This document shows positions 28,093 to 36,411 of a DNA stretch of 64,000 nt, in pieces. A program made the position numbers and the translations under genes. The first letter of the stretch is position 1, and each line of letters begins with the position of its first letter. The notes under the pieces were generated by a model. The model saw only the letters and a list, made by a program, of their open reading frames with translations, was not told the origin of the DNA and did no database searches. Location of the stretch: positions 1 to 64,000 of the forward strand of contig JAHBTL010000024.1 in NCBI GenBank assembly GCA_019638615.1, written 5' to 3'. This DNA is from Chitinophagaceae bacterium. Lineage in GTDB: Bacteria > Bacteroidota > Bacteroidia > Chitinophagales > Chitinophagaceae.

Positions 28093-28446
28093 ATGCGCGA
28101 TTGCAAAAAACGTGAAGTTTGGAGTAAATCCCATCAACTTTATTTGTACATAAAAAAAGAGGTTGTAGTGAAATTTCCGAAAGAAGAGAAATACGAATTG
28201 GCTTCGCAATTGCAAAGAGCGGCATTGTCGGTTCCTTTAAATATAACAGAAGGTTGCGGCAAGCATACAGACAAAGATTTTACTCATTTTCTTGATAACG
28301 CATTAGGGTCATTAAATGAAACTGATTACTGCTGTTTTGCAGCATCTGAACTAAATTATATACATAGAGAGGAGTACTGTGTAGTAAATAAATTAATAAA
28401 TGAAACAAGAGCAATGTTGATCGCTTTTATAAAATTTTTACGATGA
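28093..28446 (+). CDS. Four-helix bundle protein (23S rRNA IVS type)
   Basis: A 117-residue helical protein beginning MRDCKKREVWSKSHQLYLYI. It belongs to the four-helix bundle family often called S23 or intervening-sequence protein: FPKEEKYELASQLQRAALSVP, then NITEGCGKHTDKDFTHFLDNA and GSLNETDYC are typical. The function is unknown; members occur in 23S rRNA intervening sequences and scattered in Bacteroidota genomes. Here it lies between argC and argD, flanked on both sides by W repeats, so it looks like an inserted passenger with no arginine role. The in-frame upstream extension to 28036 is translated repeat sequence and is rejected. Confidence 0.88.
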   Translation: MRDCKKREVWSKSHQLYLYIKKEVVVKFPKEEKYELASQLQRAALSVPLNITEGCGKHTDKDFTHFLDNALGSLNETDYCCFAASELNYIHREEYCVVNKLINETRAMLIAFIKFLR

Positions 28447-28521
28447 TGAACATCCTCTACGCCCTTTACCCTACACCTTACACCTCATTAACGAACTAAC
28501 GAACTTAAACAAACTTATAAA
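28446..28521 (+). repeat. Short W tract before argD
   Basis: ctacgccctttaccctacac and related words directly precede the argD leader. The same words return at 29700-29755. Confidence 0.6.
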
Positions 28522-29667
28522 ATGAACTTATTCGACGTATATCCGATCAACAATATCGCCATCGTAAAGGCAAAAGGCTCTTATGTTTGGGACGATAAAG
28601 GTGAACAGTATCTTGACCTGTATGGCGGTCATGCGGTAATTTCTATCGGTCATACACACCCGCACTGGGTACAACGGATAGAAGACCAACTAAAGAAAAT
28701 TGCGTTCTACAGCAATTCCATAAAAATTCCTTTGCAGGAAGAGCTGGCAGCAAAGCTCGGTAAATTATCAGGCAAAGAAGACTACCAGTTATTTTTATGC
28801 AACAGCGGCGCTGAAGCCAATGAAAATGCATTGAAGCTGGCATCTTTTCATAATGGAAGGAAAAAGGTAATTGCATTCAGCAAAGCTTTTCACGGAAGAA
28901 CATCGTTAGCAGTATCTGCAACTGATAATAAAAATTATGTGGCGCCGGTAAATGAAACCGAGAATGTCGTTTTTCTTCCTTTTAATGACGAACAGGCGCT
29001 GGAAGATTATTTTTCAAAAAACGGGGATCAGGTTTCTTCTGTTATTATTGAGGGCATACAGGGCGTTGGCGGCATCAATGTAGCAAGTGATGATTTTCTG
29101 AAAACGATCAGGGCGCTTTGCGATAAGCACGGCGCGGTATACATTGCCGACAGTGTACAGTGTGGCTACGGCAGAACCGGAAAATTCTTCAGTCATGATT
29201 TTGCAGGCGTGAAAGCTGATATATACACCATGGCAAAAGGCATGGGCAATGGATTTCCCGTTGCGGGACTTATTATCGCGCCCCATATCAAACCCAAACA
29301 TTTTCAGTTAGGCACTACTTTCGGGGGCAATCACCTTGCCTGCGCGGCAGCCATTGCCGTGCTTGAAGTATTGGAAGCGGAAAAACTTTTAGGCAACGCG
29401 GTTATGGTGGGTAAATACCTGAAAGAAGCGCTGAATGAAATACCACAGATAAAAAATGTAAGAGGCAGGGGATTGATGATCGGATTTGACGTGCCGGAAG
29501 AATTAAAAGACCTGAAGAAAAACCTGCTGGTAAATCAAAAAATATTTACGGGAGAAGCCAAACCCAATGTAATAAGGCTACTGCCTTCTCTTGCATTAAA
29601 AAGAAGAGATGCAGAAGATTTTATCGAGGCGCTGAAAGAAGAAATTGGCGTACTTGAAACGGTGTAA
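28522..29667 (+). CDS. argD: N-acylornithine aminotransferase
   Basis: A 381-residue class III PLP aminotransferase. Motifs: GGHAVISIGHTHP, CNSGAEANENALKLA, AFHGRT, ADSVQCGYGRTGKFF and the PLP Lys in TMAKGMGNGFPVAG; GTTFGGNHLACAAA closes the active site. It converts the acylated glutamate semialdehyde to N-acylornithine. The usual Glu of the DEVQ motif is Ser here (DSVQ). It is followed within about 100 bp by the transcarbamylase gene, with a repeat tract between. Confidence 0.93.
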   Translation: MNLFDVYPINNIAIVKAKGSYVWDDKGEQYLDLYGGHAVISIGHTHPHWVQRIEDQLKKIAFYSNSIKIPLQEELAAKLGKLSGKEDYQLFLCNSGAEANENALKLASFHNGRKKVIAFSKAFHGRTSLAVSATDNKNYVAPVNETENVVFLPFNDEQALEDYFSKNGDQVSSVIIEGIQGVGGINVASDDFLKTIRALCDKHGAVYIADSVQCGYGRTGKFFSHDFAGVKADIYTMAKGMGNGFPVAGLIIAPHIKPKHFQLGTTFGGNHLACAAAIAVLEVLEAEKLLGNAVMVGKYLKEALNEIPQIKNVRGRGLMIGFDVPEELKDLKKNLLVNQKIFTGEAKPNVIRLLPSLALKRRDAEDFIEALKEEIGVLETV

Positions 29668-29758
29668 AAGGTATAAGGTATGAGGCGTAAGGTAAAAGGC
29701 CTTCCACCCTACACCCTATACCTTCCACCCTTTACCTTTCACCCTACACCTTTTAAAC
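29665..29758 (+). repeat. Self-complementary W tract between argD and the transcarbamylase
   Basis: The left half (aaaaggtataaggtatgagg, then cgtaaggtaaaagg) and right half (ccttccaccctttacc and tttcaccctacacctttt) are largely complementary and could form a long imperfect hairpin. Read through, it adds an artefactual N-terminal extension to the next gene. Confidence 0.7.
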
Positions 29759-29766
29759 CAACTACT

Positions 29767-30735
29767 TTGAAACAGTTTATTTCTGCAAATGACGTGAACG
29801 ATATCAATGCTTTTGTAAAAAAGGCGTTGGATTACAAAGCCAATCCGCTTAAGGATAAAGCACTCGGCGCCAATAAACGCATTGGATTGTTATTCCTGAA
29901 CCCCAGCATGCGAACCCGCTTGAGCACACAAATAGCAGCACAGAACCTGGGCATAGAACCCATCGTATTCAACGTGGGCAGCGAAGGCTGGGCTTTGGAG
30001 TTTGAAGAAGAAGCCATCATGAGCGGCAGTAAAGTGGAGCACGTAAAAGACGCGGCGCCCATCATGGGAAAATATTTTGATATACTCTGCATACGCACCT
30101 TCCCCTCTTTGCAAAACCGCGAAGATGATTACAGCGAGCTGTACATAAAGCAGTTTATCAAATATTCAGGTATACCGGTGGTTAGCCTGGAAAGCGCTAC
30201 CCGCCATCCATTGCAAAGCTTTACGGATATTATCACTATTACCGAAGTTTTACAAAACAATAAACCAAAAACCAAAAACCAAAAACCAAAAATCGCTCTC
30301 ACCTGGGCGCCCCATGTAAAAGCGTTGCCGCAGTGTGTAGCCAACAGCTTTGCCGAATGGATCAACGCGTGGGGGCAGGCGGATTTTACCATTACGCACC
30401 CCGAAGATTATGAGCTGGATGAACAGTTTACAAAAGGAGCAGCCATCACCCATAACCAGGAAGAAGCATTGAAAGATGCAGACTTTGTATACGTGAAAAA
30501 CTGGAGCACTTACAACGACTATGGAAAGATTTATTGCAACGATCCTGAGTGGATGCTTACCAATGAAAAGCTGAAGCTGACCAATAATGCTAAAGTAATG
30601 CACTGCTTACCGGTAAGAAGAAATGTGGAATTGAGCGATGAAATACTGGACGGTCCGAACAGCATTATTACCCGGCAGGCTTCCAATAGAGTTTGGGCCG
30701 CACAAACCATTTTATCTGAAATTCTCAGCTCCTAA
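29767..30735 (+). CDS. argF': N-succinyl/acetyl-ornithine carbamoyltransferase
   Basis: A 322-residue transcarbamylase, close in layout to the Bacteroides fragilis N-succinylornithine enzyme. The carbamoyl-phosphate loop is FLNPSMRTRLSTQ (residues 43-55); SATRHPLQSF (EATRHPLQSF in the relative) and MHCLPVRRNVEL are the other active-site motifs. At the position that discriminates acetyl from succinyl substrates, Val90 stands in SGSKVEH, where the acetyl enzyme has Glu and the B. fragilis enzyme Pro; this favours succinylornithine. The ATG at 29680 adds 29 residues encoded by repeat DNA, so the TTG at 29767 (reads KQFISANDVND) is chosen. The segment NNKPKTKNQKPKIA is an in-frame repeat insertion. 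The stop codon lies in a palindromic repeat. Confidence 0.9.
   Translation: MKQFISANDVNDINAFVKKALDYKANPLKDKALGANKRIGLLFLNPSMRTRLSTQIAAQNLGIEPIVFNVGSEGWALEFEEEAIMSGSKVEHVKDAAPIMGKYFDILCIRTFPSLQNREDDYSELYIKQFIKYSGIPVVSLESATRHPLQSFTDIITITEVLQNNKPKTKNQKPKIALTWAPHVKALPQCVANSFAEWINAWGQADFTITHPEDYELDEQFTKGAAITHNQEEALKDADFVYVKNWSTYNDYGKIYCNDPEWMLTNEKLKLTNNAKVMHCLPVRRNVELSDEILDGPNSIITRQASNRVWAAQTILSEILSS
30254..30295 (+). repeat. Repeat tract inside the transcarbamylase coding sequence
   Basis: About four units of accaaaa occur in tandem within the coding frame and encode NKPKTKNQKPK. The same aaccaaaaacc vocabulary occurs in the W tracts of the gaps. Relatives lack a Lys/Pro/Asn-rich insert here. 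Confidence 0.7.
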
Positions 30736-30747
30736 CCCCTGAAGGGG
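30731..30747 (+). repeat. Palindromic repeat, left copy
   Basis: cctaacccctgaagggg, with a cccct/agggg-type palindrome. Its taa is the stop codon of the transcarbamylase. An inverted 17-bp exact match lies at 31345-31361 inside the argB coding sequence. Confidence 0.85.
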
Positions 30748-30794
30748 AACTATGCCTTTTCTTAAATTTAGCTAACCAGTTTAAATAACCTAAT

Positions 30795-32060
30795 ATGAAT
30801 GCACCTTTTGCAAATAAGCAATTTTATTCGCCACTTGCTGATGGAAATGAAAAACAAAATATGTTTTATGGTGCGAGCAGCCTCATATTTGAAAGAGCCA
30901 AAGAGTTAAGAAACAGGATGACGCCTGCGGAAGAATTGCTTTGGAAACACATTCACATCAATGAATGGAAAGTAAAATTCAGAAGGCAGCATCCTATTGC
31001 TAACTATATTGTAGATTTTTATTGTCATTTAGTTAAACTTGTCATAGAATTAGATGGCGGGATACATGAAGATGAGCAGGTAAAAACGAAGGATAAGATC
31101 AGGGAGGATCATTTAAAAAGTTTAGGATTACACGTAATAAGATTTAAGAACGAATATATAATCCAAAATTTAGGAACCACATTGGCAACTATTTCAAAAG
31201 CTATTGAAACCATTAAGAGTAATCAGGCTAAGGCAAACGAAAAGCCTTCTCTTTTTGTAGTAAAGGTCGGTGGCAATATCATTGATGATGAAGCCAAATT
31301 ATCAGCTTTTCTTCAATCTTTTGCCCAACTCGCTGCTACCAATCCCCCTTCAGGGGTTAGGGGCAGGGGTCTTGTATTAGTACATGGCGGAGGGAAGTTG
31401 GCCACGCGCCTTGCGGAGAAAATGGGCGTGGAACAGCAGATGGTGGATGGCAGGAGAATTACAGATGCTGAGACATTGAAAATTGTAACAATGGTATACG
31501 CCGGCCATATCAATAAAAATATAGTGGCACAATTACAGGCAAACGGCTGCAACGCTATAGGGCTAAGCGGTGCGGACGGAAATACTATACTGGCACACAA
31601 GCGTATCAGTAAAAACAACATTGATTATGGTTTTGCCGGCGATATTGACGCGGTAAATGCAACCCTGCTTACACAATTGCTGGAACAGGGTATGACAGTA
31701 GTGCTGGCTCCCATTACACACAACGGAAAAGGACAACTGCTGAACACGAATGCCGATACCATTGCCCAGGAAACCGCCAAAGCACTGTCTAAGCACTATG
31801 CTGTATCATTGATCTATTCATTTGAAAAAAGCGGCGTATTGCTTGACGCGAATGACGACACTACTGTAATCCCCGAAATTAACCCGGCTTCATACGAGCA
31901 ACTGAAAAAGGAACAGAAGATCTTTGCAGGTATGATCCCCAAGCTCGACAATGCGTTTGCCGCGCTGAACAGCGGCGTAAAAAAAGTAATCATCGGGAAA
32001 GCCGAAGCATTGAGATCATTGCTGGATGGCAGGTCGGGAACAACTATAATCAATGAGTAA
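30795..32060 (+). CDS. argB: DUF559 nuclease-like domain fused in frame to N-acylglutamate kinase
   Basis: A 421-residue fusion. Residues 33-137 are a complete DUF559 domain (Vsr-like endonuclease fold): RNRMTPAEELLWKHI, KFRRQHPIANYIVDFYC, LVIELDGGIHEDEQ and LGLHVIRFKNE, with the Asp of VDF and the ExD of ELD intact. Residues from about 153 form the amino-acid kinase ArgB: VVKVGGN, LVHGGGKLATRLA, LSGADGNTI and IPKLDNA. No start codon lies between the two parts, so one polypeptide is expected. The stretch TNPPSGVRGRG (182-192) is an insertion encoded by a palindromic repeat just before the conserved GGGK. The gene overlaps the next one by eight bases. The kinase phosphorylates N-acylglutamate. 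The DUF559 part has no known arginine role. Confidence 0.88.
   Translation: MNAPFANKQFYSPLADGNEKQNMFYGASSLIFERAKELRNRMTPAEELLWKHIHINEWKVKFRRQHPIANYIVDFYCHLVKLVIELDGGIHEDEQVKTKDKIREDHLKSLGLHVIRFKNEYIIQNLGTTLATISKAIETIKSNQAKANEKPSLFVVKVGGNIIDDEAKLSAFLQSFAQLAATNPPSGVRGRGLVLVHGGGKLATRLAEKMGVEQQMVDGRRITDAETLKIVTMVYAGHINKNIVAQLQANGCNAIGLSGADGNTILAHKRISKNNIDYGFAGDIDAVNATLLTQLLEQGMTVVLAPITHNGKGQLLNTNADTIAQETAKALSKHYAVSLIYSFEKSGVLLDANDDTTVIPEINPASYEQLKKEQKIFAGMIPKLDNAFAALNSGVKKVIIGKAEALRSLLDGRSGTTIINE
31345..31363 (+). repeat. Palindromic repeat, right copy, inside argB
   Basis: ccccttcaggggttagggg. Its first 17 bases are the exact reverse complement of 30731-30747. It is translated in frame as part of the kinase (PSGVRG). 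Confidence 0.85.
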
Positions 32061-33141
32061 AGATTTTTCCATATTAACAACTGAGTCAATTGCTTTGCTG
32101 AAAGAACTGATTGCGGTTCCGTCCTTCAGCAAAGAAGAAGATCAAACTGCCGGTATACTATGTTTATTCTTTGCAAAAAAAGGCATACCACATTTCCGCA
32201 TCGGCAATAATGTATATGCCTCCAATAAATTTTTTGATGAAAGCAAACTCACGGTACTGCTCAATTCTCATCATGATACGGTAAAACCCAATAAAGGCTA
32301 CACGCTCGACCCGTTCAATCCGGCTGAAAAGGATGGAAAATTGTATGGATTGGGCAGCAATGATGCGGGAGGAGCGCTGGTTTCACTCATTGCCACATTC
32401 CTGTTCTATTACGAAGAACAAGACCTTTCATACAATATTATATTTGCAGCCAGCGCGGAAGAAGAGATCTCGGGTAAGAACGGAATTGAATTGCTGCTGC
32501 AAAACAGCGCTTTTAATCCGCCTGGCAGGAACTGGGCTTTCGCGATAGTGGGCGAGCCGACGAAAATGCAGATGGCTGTTGCTGAAAAGGGTTTATTGGT
32601 ACTGGATTGCATTGCAAATGGCAGGGCGGGGCATGCGGCGAGAGAAGAAGGCGACAATGCCATATACAAAGCCATTAAAGATATAGAATGGTTCAGCAGC
32701 TTTCGTTTTCCGAAAGTATCTGATCTGTTGGGGCCGGTAAAGATGAGCGTAACGGTGATCAACACAGAAAACAAAGCGCATAATGTGGTGCCCTCTCAAT
32801 GCAGCTTTGTGGTAGACATACGGGTGAATGAGCTGTATACTTTTGAAGAACTCCTGGATATTATTAAAAGCAATACGCATGTAGACGTACAGCCGCGGAG
32901 CCTGAGAATGCGCTCTTCCTCTATCCCTCTTACTCACCCTATCGTAAAAGCAGGACTGGAATTAGGAAGGACATATTACGGTTCGCCCACCACTTCCGAC
33001 AAAGCGTTGATGCCTTTTCTTTCTTTGAAAATAGGCCCGGGCGATTCTGCCAGGAGCCACACGGCAGATGAATATATTTTTACAGACGAGATAAGGGAAG
33101 GGATTGAGTTGTATGTGGGGTTGTTGGGAAAGATAATGTAA
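32053..33141 (+). CDS. M20-family N-acylornithine/N-acylcitrulline deacylase
   Basis: A 362-residue zinc-dependent M20 peptidase-type enzyme. Metal and catalytic motifs: LLNSHHDTVKPNKGYTLDPF, LGSNDAGGALVSL, AASAEEEISGKNG and VGEPTKMQMAVAEKG. In this operon it should remove the acyl group after carbamoylation, releasing citrulline for ArgG. Its start overlaps the argB stop (ATGAGTAA), so translation is coupled. Specificity for the acetyl or succinyl group is not readable from the sequence. Confidence 0.9.
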   Translation: MSKDFSILTTESIALLKELIAVPSFSKEEDQTAGILCLFFAKKGIPHFRIGNNVYASNKFFDESKLTVLLNSHHDTVKPNKGYTLDPFNPAEKDGKLYGLGSNDAGGALVSLIATFLFYYEEQDLSYNIIFAASAEEEISGKNGIELLLQNSAFNPPGRNWAFAIVGEPTKMQMAVAEKGLLVLDCIANGRAGHAAREEGDNAIYKAIKDIEWFSSFRFPKVSDLLGPVKMSVTVINTENKAHNVVPSQCSFVVDIRVNELYTFEELLDIIKSNTHVDVQPRSLRMRSSSIPLTHPIVKAGLELGRTYYGSPTTSDKALMPFLSLKIGPGDSARSHTADEYIFTDEIREGIELYVGLLGKIM

Positions 33142-33412
33142 GTTTATAGTTTGGGGCTTGGAGTTTATGGTTGCTGGTGAGAGGATTTGAGATTTGATGG
33201 CAGTTGAAGGTTTGAATTTCTGATTTCTGATTTGTTGATTTCTGATTTAGGGATTCCTAATACCTGATCGCTCCTGGCTCAAAGCCCATAACTGGATAAC
33301 TATTCAAGTTACAGGTTCCAATTTTTGTAAACCATAAACCAATAACAAAAAACTACAAACTATACTTGTACCTGAAACCCCTAACTTGCAACCTGTAACC
33401 TGCAATTTATCA
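33141..33412. repeat. Long W word-repeat tract before argH
   Basis: 270 bp made of repeated words: gtttatagtttggggcttgg, tttctgatttctgatttgtt, accataaaccaataac and cttgcaacctgtaacctgc. The beginning and end are partly complementary. No gene was seen. Confidence 0.8.
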
Positions 33413-33415
33413 AAC

Positions 33416-34717
33416 ATGAAACTCTGGCAAAAAGACAATTCTTCGGTAAATGAGCTGATTGAAAAATTTACGGTAGGAAGGGACAAGGAATTTGACCTCC
33501 TGCTGGCGCAGTATGATGTGCAGGGTTCGATAGCGCATGTTAAGATGCTAAAGGAAGTAGGCTTAATGAGCGAACAGGATGCATCGGACGCGGTAAAAGG
33601 GCTGAAAAACATTCTGCAGGATATACTGGATTCAAAATTTACGATCGAAGAAGGCATTGAGGATGTACACTCCCAGGTTGAATATTTACTAACGCAACAT
33701 ATAGGCGAAGCCGGCAAAAAGATACACAGCGGCAGAAGCAGGAACGACCAGGTAGCGGTTGACCTGAAACTATACCTGCGCGCTGAAGTGCTTTCGATAA
33801 AAGATGAGGTAAATTCTCTTTTTGATCTCCTTATCAGCCAGAGCGAAAAATTCAAAGACAAGTTATTGCCGGGTTATACGCATTTACAGATCGCTATGCC
33901 CTCATCGTTCGGATTATGGTTTGGCGCATACGCCGAAAGTCTTACCGATGATATGGAACTGCTGGCAGCGGCTTACCAGGTAGCCAACAAAAACCCATTG
34001 GGCAGCGGTGCAGGTTATGGTTCCTCTTTTCCTTTGAACAGGACGCTTACCACTGAGCTGCTGCAATTTGGTTCGCTGAATTACAATTCGGTATATGCGC
34101 AAATGAGCCGCGGCAAAACCGAAAGGATCGTTGCTATCGGCATCAGCAGCGTTGCGGCAACACTCAGCAAGCTGGCAATGGATGCCTGCCTGTACATCAA
34201 CCAGAATTTCGGCTTTATTTCATTCCCTAATGAACTGACAACAGGCAGCAGCATTATGCCGCATAAAAAGAACCCGGATGTATTTGAACTGATCCGTGGC
34301 AAATGCAACCGCATACAGGCTACCCCTAATGAACTTACCTTGCTCATCAATAACCTGCCGTCGGGCTATCACCGGGATATGCAGCTGACCAAAGAAATTT
34401 TATTTCCTGCTATAAAAGAGCTGAAAGCGTGTATACAAATGACAAAGCTGATGCTGGAAAACATCAGCATTAAGGATAATATACTGGACGATGAAAAATA
34501 CAAATACCTGTTTAGTGTAGAGGCTGTAAATGAACTGGTAAACAAAGGTATTTCGTTCCGTGATGCTTACCGGCAGGTTGGCAATGATATTGAACAGGGA
34601 AAATTCAATTTCGATTATAAAAATCAACTGCATCACACGCACGAAGGCAGTTTGGGTAATTTAAGCAACGATGGTATTGTTGCCCAGATGGAAAAAGTGT
34701 TGAGGAAGTTTGAATAG
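33416..34717 (+). CDS. argH: Argininosuccinate lyase
   Basis: A 433-residue ArgH, last step of arginine synthesis, splitting argininosuccinate to arginine and fumarate. Motifs: EDVHSQVEYLLT, HSGRSRNDQVAVDLKLYLR, GYTHLQIAMPSSFG, GSGAGYGSSFPLNR and the signature GSSIMPHKKNPDVFELIR. The start at ATG 33416 (MKLWQKDNSS) is the normal one; the ten upstream in-frame residues come from repeat DNA. A 270-bp repeat tract separates it from the deacylase gene, so it may have its own promoter. Confidence 0.96.
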   Translation: MKLWQKDNSSVNELIEKFTVGRDKEFDLLLAQYDVQGSIAHVKMLKEVGLMSEQDASDAVKGLKNILQDILDSKFTIEEGIEDVHSQVEYLLTQHIGEAGKKIHSGRSRNDQVAVDLKLYLRAEVLSIKDEVNSLFDLLISQSEKFKDKLLPGYTHLQIAMPSSFGLWFGAYAESLTDDMELLAAAYQVANKNPLGSGAGYGSSFPLNRTLTTELLQFGSLNYNSVYAQMSRGKTERIVAIGISSVAATLSKLAMDACLYINQNFGFISFPNELTTGSSIMPHKKNPDVFELIRGKCNRIQATPNELTLLINNLPSGYHRDMQLTKEILFPAIKELKACIQMTKLMLENISIKDNILDDEKYKYLFSVEAVNELVNKGISFRDAYRQVGNDIEQGKFNFDYKNQLHHTHEGSLGNLSNDGIVAQMEKVLRKFE

Positions 34718-34818
34718 CTGTTAGCAGTCAGCGATCAGCTTTCAGCGTTTATGGTTTGTGGTTTTTTGTTTATGGTTACGAAACCTGGAACTTGAAACTT
34801 GTAACCTGCAACCCGTAA
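34717..34818. repeat. W tract between argH and the HAD phosphatase gene
   Basis: Words gctgttagcagtcagcgatc, tttatggtttgtggtt and gaaacctggaacttgaaac lie between two convergent genes. No separate terminator was seen; the tract itself may serve. Confidence 0.65.
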
Positions 34819-35514
34819 CTAAAAAATCTCCCTTAGCTCCTTCAGCGAGCCAACTGTATAGGTAGCCTCTACCGGGTCCGGAATGTTTTTATGATTGATA
34901 AATACCTGGTCGATGCCCGCGTTCCTTGCACCAACAATATCCGCCTCTACATCATCACCCAGCATAATACTTTCCACCGGAGCCGCCCCGGTTTTTCTGA
35001 AGGCAAAATCAAATATCTCCTTATTGGGTTTAAGACTGTTGCTTCCCTCGGACGTAATAACATTGCCAAAAAAACCGGTAAGTCCTGAATACTTCAGCTT
35101 GTTGTGCTGTACACTCTCAAAGCCATTTGTTATGAGATGTAATGCGTAGCCTTTATCCCGGAGATACCCGAGTATTTCAAGCGTATCGGGGAATAACAAT
35201 GTACGCATAGGCAATTGATCGAGGAATTGCGTATCCATGGTGCGTGCCAGGCTTTCGTTGCCTATCTTAAAATCAAGCAGGGTAAGCCGCATCCGTTTCA
35301 GCCTCAGTTCTTCCCTTTTAATAAACCCTTTACGATATCGCTCCCATAGTCTTGTATTGTGATAAATATATCTTTCATAAAAAGCCTCAAAATTTTCTAC
35401 ACCGTATGAAGCCAATTGTAATGTATGATGAAGTTCCTGCAGCGTAAGCTTAGCGTTCGATTCAAAGTCCCACAACGTATGATCCAGATCAAAAAACAAA
35501 TGTTTGTATTTCAT
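34819..35514 (-). CDS. YjjG-family HAD nucleotidase
   Basis: A 231-residue haloacid dehalogenase phosphatase. Motif I is HLFFDLDHTLWDFE, motif II LITNGFESVQ, motif III with Lys in SLKPNKEIFDFA and motif IV MLGDDVEADIVGARNAGID. It is of the YjjG/YfnB type, which dephosphorylates pyrimidine nucleotides including non-canonical ones. The frame extends to a TTG at 35523; the ATG at 35514 is preferred because the minus strand carries TTATTTTG six bases upstream, a probable -7 word. Confidence 0.87.
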   Translation of the reverse strand: MKYKHLFFDLDHTLWDFESNAKLTLQELHHTLQLASYGVENFEAFYERYIYHNTRLWERYRKGFIKREELRLKRMRLTLLDFKIGNESLARTMDTQFLDQLPMRTLLFPDTLEILGYLRDKGYALHLITNGFESVQHNKLKYSGLTGFFGNVITSEGSNSLKPNKEIFDFAFRKTGAAPVESIMLGDDVEADIVGARNAGIDQVFINHKNIPDPVEATYTVGSLKELREIF

Positions 35515-35538
35515 TACCGTCAAAATAAAAGGGATATA

Positions 35539-35612
35539 CCCTGTTTTTTTAGCCGCAGACCTGTCTGCCGTAGGCAGATACGCAGATTAATCTGTGCATC
35601 CGCGGCATTTTA
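35539..35612. repeat. Repeat module D
   Basis: Imperfect palindrome: gcagacctgtctgccg, then gcagatacgcagattaatct and gtgcatccgcggc. Near-identical sequence is at 57939-57992, and a shortened form at 8831-8888. It lies in the short divergent gap upstream of the SDR gene. Confidence 0.75.
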
Positions 35613-35695
35613 ACTGCGCTCAAATAAAAGCAAAAGTACACTGTTTCGTATAAGTATGTAGCTTTGAGCCAATCACTCAACCGTATTGTTATTGT

Positions 35696-36397
35696 ATGAA
35701 TGTTGTTATTACCGGCGCTTCCAAAGGATTGGGAAAGTCTATAGCGAAAATATTTGCTTCCAACGGACATAATATTTACATGTGCTCGCGCACCGAAACC
35801 ACGTTGTACAAAACACTCGAGGAGCTAATGACAGGTTTTCCTGAAAGCATTGTAAAAGCCCGACCCTTCGACATCAGCAAAAAAGAAGAAGCGCAGGCTT
35901 TCGGGAAGTGGATACTAAGCCTGGATATACCAATAGATATACTGGTGAACAATGCCGGTTCCTTTGAACCCGGAAGCGTATACAACGAGCCCGATAACAC
36001 ACTTGAAAATATGATGGCGGTCAATCTTTACAGCGCCTATCATCTTACCAGGACATTATTGCCCAAAATGATGGAACAAAAGAACGGGCATATTTTCAAT
36101 ATTTGTTCTATCGCGTCGCTGCAGGCTTATCCTAACGGTGGCGCCTACAGCATCAGCAAGTTTGCTTTAGCCGGATTCTCAAAAAATTTACGGGAGGAAA
36201 TGAAATCCTATAACATTAAGGTAACCACGGTATATCCTGGCGCCGCCTATACCGATTCATGGGCCGGCAGCAGCGTGAATCCAAAGCGCCTTATGAAAGC
36301 TGCCGACATAGCGAAAATGATCTATACCGCTTCACAATTATCGGCACAGGCCTGCGTGGAAGAGATTATTCTTCGTCCGCAACCGGGAGATTTATAA
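35696..36397 (+). CDS. Short-chain dehydrogenase/reductase
   Basis: A 233-residue SDR. The NAD(P)-binding motif is TGASKGLGKSIAKIFA and the NNAG motif VNNAGSFEPG; the catalytic Ser (ICSIASLQAY) and YSISKFALAGFSK complete the tetrad. It is of the classical 3-oxoacyl-ACP-reductase-like type. The substrate cannot be inferred. It is a single gene, convergent with the sugar isomerase-like gene 14 bp away. Confidence 0.9.
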   Translation: MNVVITGASKGLGKSIAKIFASNGHNIYMCSRTETTLYKTLEELMTGFPESIVKARPFDISKKEEAQAFGKWILSLDIPIDILVNNAGSFEPGSVYNEPDNTLENMMAVNLYSAYHLTRTLLPKMMEQKNGHIFNICSIASLQAYPNGGAYSISKFALAGFSKNLREEMKSYNIKVTTVYPGAAYTDSWAGSSVNPKRLMKAADIAKMIYTASQLSAQACVEEIILRPQPGDL

Positions 36398-36411
36398 TAT
36401 CGCTGTTGCTT

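Noticed and set aside
29680-29766. ATG start of the transcarbamylase 29 codons upstream
   Set aside because: The extension is translated repeat DNA; the family begins at the residue corresponding to the TTG at 29767.
33141-33412. Possible CRISPR array
   Set aside because: Words recur but without constant repeat length or regular spacers, and no cas genes are present.
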